Shown here piece by piece: positions 17,053 through 25,070 of a stretch of 64,000 nt of DNA. Source of the stretch: Mucilaginibacter glaciei (GTDB lineage Bacteria; Bacteroidota; Bacteroidia; Sphingobacteriales; Sphingobacteriaceae). A program made the translations under genes and the position numbers. The notes beneath the pieces are model-generated. The model had not been told where the DNA came from. It saw only the letters and a program-made list of their open reading frames with translations, and did not search any database. Location of the stretch: positions 1 through 64,000 of the forward strand of contig NZ_JACWMX010000002.1 in NCBI RefSeq assembly GCF_014773245.1, given 5' to 3'. How positions within the stretch are numbered: the stretch's first letter is position 1; every line of letters starts with the position of its first letter.

Positions 17053-17212
17053 ATAAAGCGCACGATATGAAACAGCAAGAATTACACCCTGCGGGAGTAT
17101 AAATTACAAGGCTAAGATTATTGTTTACTTAATATACGCTTAATAAGCAAAGCGCACTTTTGCGGCGTCTTAAAATAATAAGATCAGTTAGTTAAAGTTA
17201 AAAGTTAGTTAG

Positions 17213-17246
17213 AAGGATCAGTCGGCGCAAGGCGGACTGATCTTTT
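17213..17246. terminator. Hairpin at the 3' end of the GNAT gene
   Basis: GATCAGTC (17216-17223) pairs with GACTGATC (17235-17242). The T-rich side follows on the plus strand, yet the only nearby gene ending here is on the minus strand, where the downstream sequence is CTTCTAACTAAC. It overlaps the last codons of the GNAT gene. It may be a weak minus-strand terminator or stop plus-strand read-through. Confidence 0.5.
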
Positions 17247-17664
17247 ATTTTGAAGGGAGATCCTTTTCCATGATAATGTAGTCCACCCCATTCTTGCGGA
17301 ACATCTCGCCTGCCTCCTTAAAGCCAAATTTTGCATAGAAACCGGTTGCCGATAACCTGGCATTACACCATAAATGCGTACCCTGTTCCAGTTCCACAAA
17401 ACCGGTAATATAATCCAACAATTGCCTGCCGATGCCCTGGCCCTGCACTTTGTCGCTCACGGCAAACTTGCGAAACTGCCAGTCGGTACCATTTTGAAAC
17501 ACGGATACGACCGCCACAATATAATTATCCTTAAACGCCGCAAAGTGGTAGCCGTGGTTATCCTCGTCCATTGCCATCTCCTGGTTGGTTTGTTCAGGAT
17601 ATAAAATATCCCGGCGTAGTTGCCAGGTAAGTTCGGGGCGAATTTGTTCGATCTGTAAACTCAT
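17245..17664 (-). CDS. GNAT-family N-acetyltransferase
   Basis: A 139-residue acetyltransferase covering one GNAT fold. Motif A is clear: WQFRKFAVSDKVQGQGIGRQ, in which QGQGIG binds the acetyl-CoA pyrophosphate. Motif B is FYAKFGFKEAGE. The N-terminus (LRRDILYPEQ) resembles ElaA-like members. The substrate is unknown. It is flanked by the M42 gene (upstream, same strand) and the carboxylase gene, with no sign of cotranscription. Confidence 0.88.
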   Translation of the reverse strand: MSLQIEQIRPELTWQLRRDILYPEQTNQEMAMDEDNHGYHFAAFKDNYIVAVVSVFQNGTDWQFRKFAVSDKVQGQGIGRQLLDYITGFVELEQGTHLWCNARLSATGFYAKFGFKEAGEMFRKNGVDYIIMEKDLPSK

Positions 17665-17690
17665 TTATTAAGTCGATTCGTGTCTCTCAA

Positions 17691-17760
17691 TTTCTAAATC
17701 CCTCCTTGGGGAGGGGTGTGTTAGGTTGTGGGGTGGCGTGGAGGGGTTAAACGCTCGGCT
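17691..17760. repeat. Candidate dispersed intergenic repeat
   Basis: The spacer between the GNAT and carboxylase genes holds a GC-rich hairpin, CCCTCC-TTGG-GGAGGG (17700-17715), then a G-rich, nearly C-free stretch (17710-17757). This composition differs from all other spacers here and resembles dispersed intergenic repeats of Bacteroidota genomes. Only one copy is in the window, so its repeat nature is not proven. Confidence 0.35.
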
Positions 17761-17798
17761 AGCCCGACCCAGCTCGACTGAGAACTGGATTTATTTAT

Positions 17799-19340
17799 TT
17801 ACAACGGAATATTCCCGTGCTTTTTCTTCGGATTATTCACCACTTTATTCTCCAGCATTTTAAAGGCATGTATCAGTTTGATGCGGGTGTCTGCCGGGGC
17901 GATTACTTCATCGATAAAGCCACGCTCGGCAGCGCGATACGGGTTGGCAAATATTTCGGCATATTGCTGTTCCTTTTCGCGCCATTTGGCTTCCGGGTCT
18001 TCGGCTGCTGTAATCTCGCGTTTAAAAATGATCTCGGCAGCACCTTTGGCACCCATAACGGCAATTTCAGCACTTGGCCAGGCGTAATTCATATCCGCAC
18101 CAATGTGTTTAGAGTTCATTACATCATAAGCACCACCGTAAGCTTTGCGGGTAATCACGGTGATACGCGGAACGGTAGCCTCGCAGAAAGCGTATAGCAA
18201 CTTTGCACCATTGGTTATAATGGCGTTCCACTCCTGGTCGGTGCCCGGTAAAAAGCCCGGCACATCTTCAAATACCAGCAACGGAATGTTAAAGCTATCG
18301 CAAAAACGAACGAAGCGGGCTGCTTTTGTAGATGAGTTGATATCCAGCACCCCTGCTAAAAACGCAGGCTGATTGGCCACAATACCAATGCTGCGGCCAG
18401 CCAGGCGGGCAAAGCCCACTACAATATTTTCTGCAAAATCTTTATGTACTTCTAAAAACGAACCTTCATCAATCACTTGCTCAATTACCTCGCGGATGTC
18501 ATAGGGTTGTGAAACATTCTCGGGCAAAATATCCGTTAGTACGGGGCGTTCTTCGTTCTTTACCTCGTAAGGCAGCGCAGGGGCGCGGTCTTCACAATTT
18601 TGCGGCATATAGCTCAATAGCTTTTTAACATGTTGTATAGCCGAAATCTCATTAGCGCAGGCAAAATGGGTTACGCCGCTTTTGGTAGCGTGGGTGTTAG
18701 CACCACCTAATTCTTCAGATGTGACCACCTCATGCGTTACCGTCTTCACCACGTTGGGGCCTGTTACAAACATATAGCTGGTATGCTCAACCATTAAAAT
18801 AAAATCGGTAATCGCAGGCGAATACACCGCGCCGCCTGCGCAGGGGCCCATAATGGCCGATAGCTGAGGCACTACACCGCTGGCCATGGTATTGCGGTAA
18901 AATATATCGGCATAGCCTCCTAACGATACCACACCCTCCTGGATGCGGGCACCACCCGAGTCATTCAGTCCAACTACCGGCGCGCCGTTCTTCATGGCCA
19001 GATCCATTATTTTACAGATTTTCTCGGCATGCGTTTCTGAAAGCGAGCCGCCAAAAACAGTGAAATCCTGCGAGAACACGTAAACCAGCCGGCCATTCAC
19101 ATTACCATAGCCTGTAACTACGCCGTCGCCGGGATATTTTTCCTTTTCCATCCCAAAATCTGTCGAGCGGTGGGATACCAGCATACCAATTTCCTGAAAG
19201 GAACCATCGTCAAGCAAAAAATGCAAACGCTCACGTGCTGTAAGCTTTCCTTTTTTATGCTGACTTTCTATCCGTGCCTGGCCGCCACCTGCCAATGCCT
19301 GATCGCGCTTTTGCTGAAGATTTTCTAACTTTTTATTCAC
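17799..19340 (-). CDS. Acyl-CoA carboxylase beta subunit (carboxyltransferase)
   Basis: A 513-residue carboxyltransferase of the propionyl/methylmalonyl-CoA family (PccB/MmdA). It has the two crotonase-like halves: an N-terminal one with [33 protein letters not shown] and [12 protein letters not shown], and a C-terminal one with [12 protein letters not shown] and [16 protein letters not shown]. The oxyanion-forming Gly pairs are intact. It would transfer carboxyl from carboxybiotin to, or from, an acyl-CoA. The biotin carboxylase and carrier subunits are not next to it, so they must be encoded elsewhere. It is divergent from the small gene at 19449 and shares that intergenic region. Confidence 0.92.
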   Translation of the reverse strand: MNKKLENLQQKRDQALAGGGQARIESQHKKGKLTARERLHFLLDDGSFQEIGMLVSHRSTDFGMEKEKYPGDGVVTGYGNVNGRLVYVFSQDFTVFGGSLSETHAEKICKIMDLAMKNGAPVVGLNDSGGARIQEGVVSLGGYADIFYRNTMASGVVPQLSAIMGPCAGGAVYSPAITDFILMVEHTSYMFVTGPNVVKTVTHEVVTSEELGGANTHATKSGVTHFACANEISAIQHVKKLLSYMPQNCEDRAPALPYEVKNEERPVLTDILPENVSQPYDIREVIEQVIDEGSFLEVHKDFAENIVVGFARLAGRSIGIVANQPAFLAGVLDINSSTKAARFVRFCDSFNIPLLVFEDVPGFLPGTDQEWNAIITNGAKLLYAFCEATVPRITVITRKAYGGAYDVMNSKHIGADMNYAWPSAEIAVMGAKGAAEIIFKREITAAEDPEAKWREKEQQYAEIFANPYRAAERGFIDEVIAPADTRIKLIHAFKMLENKVVNNPKKKHGNIPL

Positions 19341-19410
19341 AAGAGGTTACAATTGGTAATGGGCTAAAAATAGTAATTAAAATGTAAGATTACGTTTAAG
19401 CATGTTCCGC

Positions 19411-19442
19411 TTGCATTTCACAAACAAATATTTTTATATTTG
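19411..19442 (+). promoter_or_regulatory. Promoter TTG-N21-TATATTTG
   Basis: TTG at 19411-19413 and a perfect -7 element at 19435-19442. The expected transcription start (about 19446) almost coincides with the ATG at 19449, so the mRNA would be nearly leaderless. The TTG at 19440 is part of this element. Confidence 0.75.
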
Positions 19443-19448
19443 CGATGC

Positions 19449-19781
19449 ATGAAAACAAGGAATTTCAAAATTTCTGTGACGGTATTATTTATAAGCATCT
19501 TTCTTATTAAGATGGTTATATCTATGGCGCCTATGTTTTTAAGCACCGATAACAAAACGGTTAAAGCGGTTATTATGCAATTAGAGCATGAATCAAAAAC
19601 CGAAAAGGAAGATCCGGATAAGGGTTCATTTAAAGAAAAGAAATCTTTTGATGAGAACATTAATCACCTTATCGCCTATACCTCATTCGTTGCCGAAGAA
19701 AGCGTTTTACACAACTTAGAAAATTCGCTTTTCACACAGGTCTATCACCCGATAGTACCCACCCCGCCTCCCAACGCATAA
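19449..19781 (+). CDS. Small membrane-anchored protein ahead of a SulP cluster
   Basis: A 110-residue protein of unknown function. One N-terminal hydrophobic segment (ISVTVLFISIFLIKMVISMA, residues 7-26) anchors or exports it. A Lys/Glu-rich linker follows (SKTEKEDPDKGSFKEKKSF), and the protein ends in VYHPIVPTPPPNA. Similar Pro-rich tails occur, as I recall, on small proteins leading Bacteroidota transport operons; this is memory, not a search. It leads the SulP-DUF1275-carbonic anhydrase set, 160 bp upstream of SulP. The start was moved from the promoter TTG at 19440 to the ATG at 19449. Confidence 0.7.
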   Translation: MKTRNFKISVTVLFISIFLIKMVISMAPMFLSTDNKTVKAVIMQLEHESKTEKEDPDKGSFKEKKSFDENINHLIAYTSFVAEESVLHNLENSLFTQVYHPIVPTPPPNA

Positions 19782-19941
19782 TTTTATCGCGCCTGGTTTT
19801 ACATCCGGGCAGGCTAAAGCCGTCCGTACGTTTTTTAATGTATAGTTCGAATTAGCTGCTACTGTTTACATCTCCATATTGAAGAGAAGATGTTGATGCC
19901 CCTGTTTATCTAAAACTTCATTTTTTCTATACCACAGCATT

Positions 19942-21543
19942 ATGCAAATTAAGCAAGGAGGCTTGTCTTCGGATAACCTTAACCTGAAAAAATACTTTCT
20001 TGCCAAAAATTTAAAAAAGGATCTGCCGGCAGGCCTGGTTGTATTCCTGGTAGCTTTACCGCTATGTTTGGGTATAGCCCTCGCATCTGGCGCGCCTTTG
20101 TTTTCGGGGATTCTCTCGGGCATTATTGGCGGTATAGTTATAGGTATGCTTAGCGGTGCGCAATTAAGCGTTGCAGGGCCTGCTGCAGGGCTTACCGTGA
20201 TCGTTTTAAATGCTATCAATGGGCTTGGATCGTACGACGTATTTTTGCTTGCAGTTGTTTTAGCAGGAGTGTTCCAAATGATATTGGGGCTGGTTAAAGC
20301 GGGCACTATTGCCAACTACTTCCCATCGTCGGTTATCGAAGGGATGCTTGCCGCTATCGGGATAATTTTGATCATGAAGCAATTCCCGCATGCGGTTGGG
20401 TTTGATAAAGATTTTGAAGGTGATGAAGGCTTTGCACAATCAAATGCAGACAATACCTTTTCGGGTATATCCAGCGCCTTACGTAAAATTAATTACGGCG
20501 CCGTTATTATTAGTTTGATCTCGCTTGCGCTGATGATATACTGGCCGCGGATAAAAAAGGTTGCTGCTTTACCTGCGCCATTAATGGTGGTATTGATAGG
20601 TACTGCTTTAGCATTTGCCTTTAAAAATACCGGCCTTGCTCTTTTAGATAAACAATTTGTACAAATACCATTAGTGCATAGCACAACAGAGTTTTTCGGG
20701 CTATTTAAATCCCCCAATTTTAATGCGATAGGCAATAAACAAGTTTGGATAACGGCATTTACCATAGCGGTCGTTGCCAGTTTAGAAACCTTATTAAGCC
20801 TTGAAGCTGTAGATAAAATAGACCCGATCAAAAGAATATCGCCTACAAACCGCGAACTGGTTGCTCAGGGGGCTGGCAATTTAGTGAGCGGTTTACTGGG
20901 CGGTTTACCCATGACGGCGGTTATCGTACGGTCATCAGCCAATGTTAATTCCGGGGCGCGCACCAAAATGAGCGCGATTTTCCACGGATTTTTATTACTG
21001 ATATGCCTGCTGGCCATTCCGTCGTTTTTAAATATGATACCCTTATCCTGCCTGGCGGCAATATTGTTAACAGTGGGTTACAAATTGGCAAAGGTGTCGT
21101 TATTTAAACACATGTGGCATAAAGGGCTCGATCAGTTTATCCCCTTTGTCATCACGATCATCGCCGTAGTATTTACCGATCTTTTAATAGGCGTAGGTAT
21201 TGGGATGATGGTGGGTGTGTTTTACATACTGCGCACTAACCTGCGCAACCCATTCTTCTATACAATAGGGCCAAACGGCGAAAAGAATACCATACTGATC
21301 AAACTTGCAGAGGAGGTTTCCTTTTTAAATAAGGCAACAATACAAATTACCTTAACCAACCTTCCTAAAGGTACCAATGTGATCATAGATGGTTCAAATT
21401 CCCGCTATATAGACCCCGACGTGTTAGAGATCATTAATAATTATAAGCACAATGCTTACACAAAGGGCATTATTGTACAACTGCAGAATATTAAAGAGCG
21501 GTACGAAGTGCCGCCGATGAAAGAATTGGTTTACAAACCTTAA
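19942..21543 (+). CDS. SulP-family anion transporter with STAS domain
   Basis: A 533-residue inner-membrane carrier. About twelve hydrophobic segments begin at KKDLPAGLVVFLVALPLCLG, the conserved SulP first helix, followed by GAQLSVAGPAAGLTV. Later signatures are LLSLEAVDKIDP and ANVNSGARTKMSAIFHGF. A short STAS-like domain closes the protein (about 455-525: GTNVIIDGSNSRYIDPDVLE). The adjacent carbonic anhydrase suggests bicarbonate as substrate, though sulfate cannot be excluded. First gene of a three-gene run with DUF1275 and carbonic anhydrase. Confidence 0.92.
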   Translation: MQIKQGGLSSDNLNLKKYFLAKNLKKDLPAGLVVFLVALPLCLGIALASGAPLFSGILSGIIGGIVIGMLSGAQLSVAGPAAGLTVIVLNAINGLGSYDVFLLAVVLAGVFQMILGLVKAGTIANYFPSSVIEGMLAAIGIILIMKQFPHAVGFDKDFEGDEGFAQSNADNTFSGISSALRKINYGAVIISLISLALMIYWPRIKKVAALPAPLMVVLIGTALAFAFKNTGLALLDKQFVQIPLVHSTTEFFGLFKSPNFNAIGNKQVWITAFTIAVVASLETLLSLEAVDKIDPIKRISPTNRELVAQGAGNLVSGLLGGLPMTAVIVRSSANVNSGARTKMSAIFHGFLLLICLLAIPSFLNMIPLSCLAAILLTVGYKLAKVSLFKHMWHKGLDQFIPFVITIIAVVFTDLLIGVGIGMMVGVFYILRTNLRNPFFYTIGPNGEKNTILIKLAEEVSFLNKATIQITLTNLPKGTNVIIDGSNSRYIDPDVLEIINNYKHNAYTKGIIVQLQNIKERYEVPPMKELVYKP

Positions 21544-21662
21544 AAGGGAATATGCCATATCAAATACTCAAGATTAAGCAAACGGACGTCTTTTCTATTT
21601 TAGCTGAAACATGCTTTAAAAATTGACGTTAAACGTAAAACATACAGGTACTTAAAAATTTC

Positions 21663-22421
21663 ATGTTAAGACAAACAAGTAAAAAACGAACTTTAAAACA
21701 AAACCTAATGCTGGCCTCCTCGACAGCATTTGTAGCAGGTATAATTGATGTGTGCAGCTTATTGGCTTTCCTGGCTTTCACATCTAACGTAACAGGGCAC
21801 GTGGCCAGTTTTGCAAAAAATATAGTGGAGCGCGATTATGATTCGATCATCATTTTTGGTGTATGGATGTTCATGTTCATGCTGGGTGCGTTCGTATCTA
21901 ATTTTATTATGAAATCTGTTATCCATATCAGCAATTACAAAGCGCATTCTATACCCATTGTTATAGAAATGATAGTACTTGTATTCGTAGCGATATACGG
22001 TAATAACTTTTATCACGAAACACAGCAAGAGCGGCAGATTGTAATAGGCGCATTGCTTTTTGCAATGGGCTTACAAAATAGTGTAGCCTCCAATGTATCG
22101 GGCGGGTTAGTAAAATCAACACACCTAACAGGCTTGTTTACAGACCTGGGTAGTGAACTGGCCGATTGGATGCACCCTAAAACAGCAGATAGCCAGGAAG
22201 TAAAAAACAAGATAATTGTAAGGTTTACTATCCTCGGATTTTTTATTTTTGGCGGGTTAATGGGCGGTTACTTCTTTAACCTTTATGAATTTAAGGTGTT
22301 TTACGTAGTACCGTTTATACTTCTTACTATTTTGCTGTATGATCTGTTACCTATGTTTTACCATCGCGTATTTCAATTAATATATCCGAAAAAAAATACC
22401 ATATCAAAAAGTACTAATTAA
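21663..22421 (+). CDS. YoaK/DUF1275-family membrane protein
   Basis: A 252-residue protein with about six membrane segments. The family signatures are present: AGIIDVCSLLAF and SNVTGHVASFA at the start, and GLQNSVASNVSGGLVKSTHL then TGLFTDLGSELADW in the middle. DUF1275 proteins have no firm function. It is 119 bp after SulP and 11 bp before the carbonic anhydrase, so it is very likely cotranscribed with the latter and probably serves the same inorganic-carbon process (inference from context). Confidence 0.88.
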   Translation: MLRQTSKKRTLKQNLMLASSTAFVAGIIDVCSLLAFLAFTSNVTGHVASFAKNIVERDYDSIIIFGVWMFMFMLGAFVSNFIMKSVIHISNYKAHSIPIVIEMIVLVFVAIYGNNFYHETQQERQIVIGALLFAMGLQNSVASNVSGGLVKSTHLTGLFTDLGSELADWMHPKTADSQEVKNKIIVRFTILGFFIFGGLMGGYFFNLYEFKVFYVVPFILLTILLYDLLPMFYHRVFQLIYPKKNTISKSTN

Positions 22422-22432
22422 AATTAAAAACT

Positions 22433-23107
22433 ATGAGCGCAAAAGAAAGTGAATTGATACACGATACCAGCAATATTACTTATGAAGGTTTGCTGGAAGG
22501 AAATAAAAAATTTGTAGCGGAAACGCTGGATGCTGACCCTAATTATTTCAAAACGCTGGCAGCCGGCCAAAAGCCGCCTATTTTATGGATAGGATGCTCA
22601 GACAGCCGTGTACCCGCCAACCAGATAACCCGAACCAACCCGGGTGAAATATTTGTACACCGTAACATTGCCAATATGGTCATACATACCGATATGAGCA
22701 TGCTGAGTGTACTTGATTATGCCATAAATGTTTTAAAGGTTAAGCATGTTATTGTTACCGGCCATTACGGTTGTGGTGGCGTTTTAGCAGCCATGACCAG
22801 CAAGCAATACGGCTTAATTGACAACTGGTTAAGAAACATCAAAGATGTTTACCGCTGGCATGCAGATGAACTGAATGCCATTGAAAACGAGAAGGAACGC
22901 GCAGACCGCCTGGTAGAGTTGAATGTAATAGAGAATGTGAGCAACTTGTGCGAAAATACTATTGTACAAAACGCATGGCAGGCAGGCCAGGAATTGCATG
23001 TACACGGTTGGGTGTACAGCTTATCTACCGGTATTATCAAAGATATGAAGGTAAGTGCCAGCAATAACAAAGAAATGGACGAGGTATTCAGATTTGAAGG
23101 GAAATAG
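22433..23107 (+). CDS. Beta-class carbonic anhydrase
   Basis: A 224-residue zinc enzyme that interconverts CO2 and bicarbonate. The zinc ligands are Cys55 (CSDSRV), His111 and Cys114 (GHYGCGG); Asp57 and Arg59 form the catalytic dyad. The TNPGEIFVHRNIAN segment is the family signature. No signal peptide, so cytoplasmic. The position behind SulP and DUF1275 suggests supply of bicarbonate to carboxylases or pH control. A terminator follows immediately. Confidence 0.95.
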   Translation: MSAKESELIHDTSNITYEGLLEGNKKFVAETLDADPNYFKTLAAGQKPPILWIGCSDSRVPANQITRTNPGEIFVHRNIANMVIHTDMSMLSVLDYAINVLKVKHVIVTGHYGCGGVLAAMTSKQYGLIDNWLRNIKDVYRWHADELNAIENEKERADRLVELNVIENVSNLCENTIVQNAWQAGQELHVHGWVYSLSTGIIKDMKVSASNNKEMDEVFRFEGK

Positions 23108-23141
23108 AAATTCTTTTTAACAGCCCTGATAGAGCGTCCAT

Positions 23142-23175
23142 AAAAAAACCTCCTTTGCATAAAGGAGGTTTTTTT
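23142..23175. terminator. Bidirectional intrinsic terminator
   Basis: AAACCTCCTTT pairs with AAAGGAGGTTT around GCAT, with seven A before and seven T after. It lies between the convergent carbonic anhydrase and pruA genes and can end both transcripts. Confidence 0.9.
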
Positions 23176-23217
23176 ATTTAAAGTCCCCGCTATTGGGATA
23201 GATTTATTAAAAATAAT

Positions 23218-24855
23218 TTAGTGCTCCGGTGTCAAAAACGGATAACGATAATCCTTAGGCGGATCAAAGGTTTCCTTTATTGTCCGGGGCGATACCCAAC
23301 GTAGCAGGTTGATCATCGATCCGGCCTTGTCATTAGTACCCGATCCGCGCGCGCCGCCAAATGGTTGCTGCCCTACAACTGCACCGGTTGGCTTATCGTT
23401 CACATAAAAGTTACCCGCAGCATTACGAAGGCGATAGGTAGCCTCGGCAATGGCGTAACGGTCTTGCGAAATAATGGCACCCGTTAAAGCGTAGATAGAT
23501 GTTTTATCAACAATTGTCAGGATCTCGTCCCAATCTTTATCCTCGTAAACATAAACAGTTAGTACCGGTCCAAACAACTCTGTACACATGGTTACATAGT
23601 AAGGATCCTCTACCTTTAAAACGGTTGGCTCTATAAACCAGCCTTTAGTTTTATCGTGGCCACCGCCCGCTATCAGTTCAACACTTTCATCGGCGTTAGC
23701 CTCATCAATATATTTCGCCAGTTTATCAAACGATACCTCGCTGATAACGGCGTTAATAAAGTTCTCAAAATCTTCGGTAGGCCCCATTTTAAAGGTGGCC
23801 ATTTCGCGGGTTACATGCTCTTTAACCGCAGGCCATAAGCTTGCCGGGATATAGGCACGTGAAGCCGCTGAACATTTTTGCCCCTGGTATTCAAATGCGC
23901 CGCGCAAAAGGGCAACGGCTACTACATCCGGGTTAGCGCTCGGGTGGGCAAGCACAAAGTCTTTCCCGCCTGTTTCGCCCACAATACGCGGGTAGGTTTT
24001 GTACTTATGGATATTACCTGCAATAGTACCCCAAATATTTTGGAACACCCCGGTAGATCCTGTAAAGTGAATGCCTGCAAAATCGGGATGGTTAAATACC
24101 ACATCGCCAACTACAGGCCCGTCGGCATAGATCAGGTTGATCACGCCATCCGGCACACCGGCTTCTTTGAAGATCTGCATGATCACGTTAGCCGCATAGA
24201 TCTGTGTATCGGCAGGTTTCCAAACCACAACGTTACCCATCATGGCGGCGCTTGCAGGCAGGTTACCGGCAATAGCGGTAAAATTAAAAGGCGTTAACGC
24301 GAAGACAAAACCCTCTAAGGGGCGTTGTTCTACCCGGTTCCAGATGCCTTTACCAGATACAGGCGGCTGCTGCTGGTAAATCTCTGTCATATATTGCACG
24401 TTAAAGCGCAAAAAGTCAATAAACTCGCAGGCTGCATCAATTTCAGCCTGGTAAGCATTTTTGCTCTGGCCCAGCATCGTAGCGGCATTTATTTTGGCGC
24501 GGTAAGGCCCGGCAATCAGTTCGGCTGCTTTTAAGAATATTGCGGCACGTTGCTCCCAGGGCAGGTTTTCCCAATCGGCTTTAGCGGCAAGGGCTGCGTC
24601 GATAGCGTCCGTTACATGGGTTTTATCGCCCCAGTGATAAGTAGCTAAAACATGCTGATGATCATGCGGCGGGCGGATCTCGCGAAGCGTGCCTGTACGC
24701 ACCTCTTTACTGCCAATATACATCGGTATATCAATTTGTTTGGCGCGGCCTTCGGCCAAAGCGGCCTTTAAAGCTGCACGCTCCACACTGCGCGGGCCGT
24801 AGTTTAAAACGGTCTCGTTAACAGGCTCGGGGACATTAAAAAATCCTTTTAACAT
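23218..24855 (-). CDS. pruA: 1-pyrroline-5-carboxylate dehydrogenase
   Basis: A 545-residue aldehyde dehydrogenase that oxidises L-glutamate gamma-semialdehyde to glutamate in proline catabolism. The NAD-binding and catalytic parts are clear: FVFALTPFNFTAIAGNLPAS, HFTGSTGVF, the general-base region IVGETGGKDFVL and the catalytic Cys in YQGQKCSAASRAY. The length and the YDP-type wording match the stand-alone eukaryote-like P5CDH group common in Bacteroidota, not the PutA fusion. No proline dehydrogenase is adjacent. Its -7 element (24875-24882) lies 19 bp before the start. Confidence 0.93.
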   Translation of the reverse strand: MLKGFFNVPEPVNETVLNYGPRSVERAALKAALAEGRAKQIDIPMYIGSKEVRTGTLREIRPPHDHQHVLATYHWGDKTHVTDAIDAALAAKADWENLPWEQRAAIFLKAAELIAGPYRAKINAATMLGQSKNAYQAEIDAACEFIDFLRFNVQYMTEIYQQQPPVSGKGIWNRVEQRPLEGFVFALTPFNFTAIAGNLPASAAMMGNVVVWKPADTQIYAANVIMQIFKEAGVPDGVINLIYADGPVVGDVVFNHPDFAGIHFTGSTGVFQNIWGTIAGNIHKYKTYPRIVGETGGKDFVLAHPSANPDVVAVALLRGAFEYQGQKCSAASRAYIPASLWPAVKEHVTREMATFKMGPTEDFENFINAVISEVSFDKLAKYIDEANADESVELIAGGGHDKTKGWFIEPTVLKVEDPYYVTMCTELFGPVLTVYVYEDKDWDEILTIVDKTSIYALTGAIISQDRYAIAEATYRLRNAAGNFYVNDKPTGAVVGQQPFGGARGSGTNDKAGSMINLLRWVSPRTIKETFDPPKDYRYPFLTPEH

Positions 24856-24874
24856 AGATAATTATTTGGTGGCG

Positions 24875-24882
24875 CAAAGATA
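24875..24882 (-). promoter_or_regulatory. -7 element TATCTTTG of pruA
   Basis: A perfect TAnnTTTG on the minus strand, 19 bp upstream of the ATG at 24855, implying a leader of roughly 15 nt. No TTG at the usual -33 distance. Confidence 0.65.
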
Positions 24883-25070
24883 GTGGTAAATGTGCAGATG
24901 TGAGCGCACCGATCTGCAAATTGACCTTATGATGGAAACCTCTGTATCGTAGTTGACTTTAGCCCAATATTTTAAACGATGGATAACACCTTTGCACCAT
25001 GTGTTAATTATTGCTTTTGCGCTTAATTCTGTTTGCTTTTTGTGATATATTTATAGCCATAAACTATAAT

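Noticed and set aside
17186..17215. AGTTAGTTAAAGTTAAAAG as a further heptad tract
   Set aside because: Only two units keep the 7-bp phase; the other AG steps are 4 or 6 bp apart.
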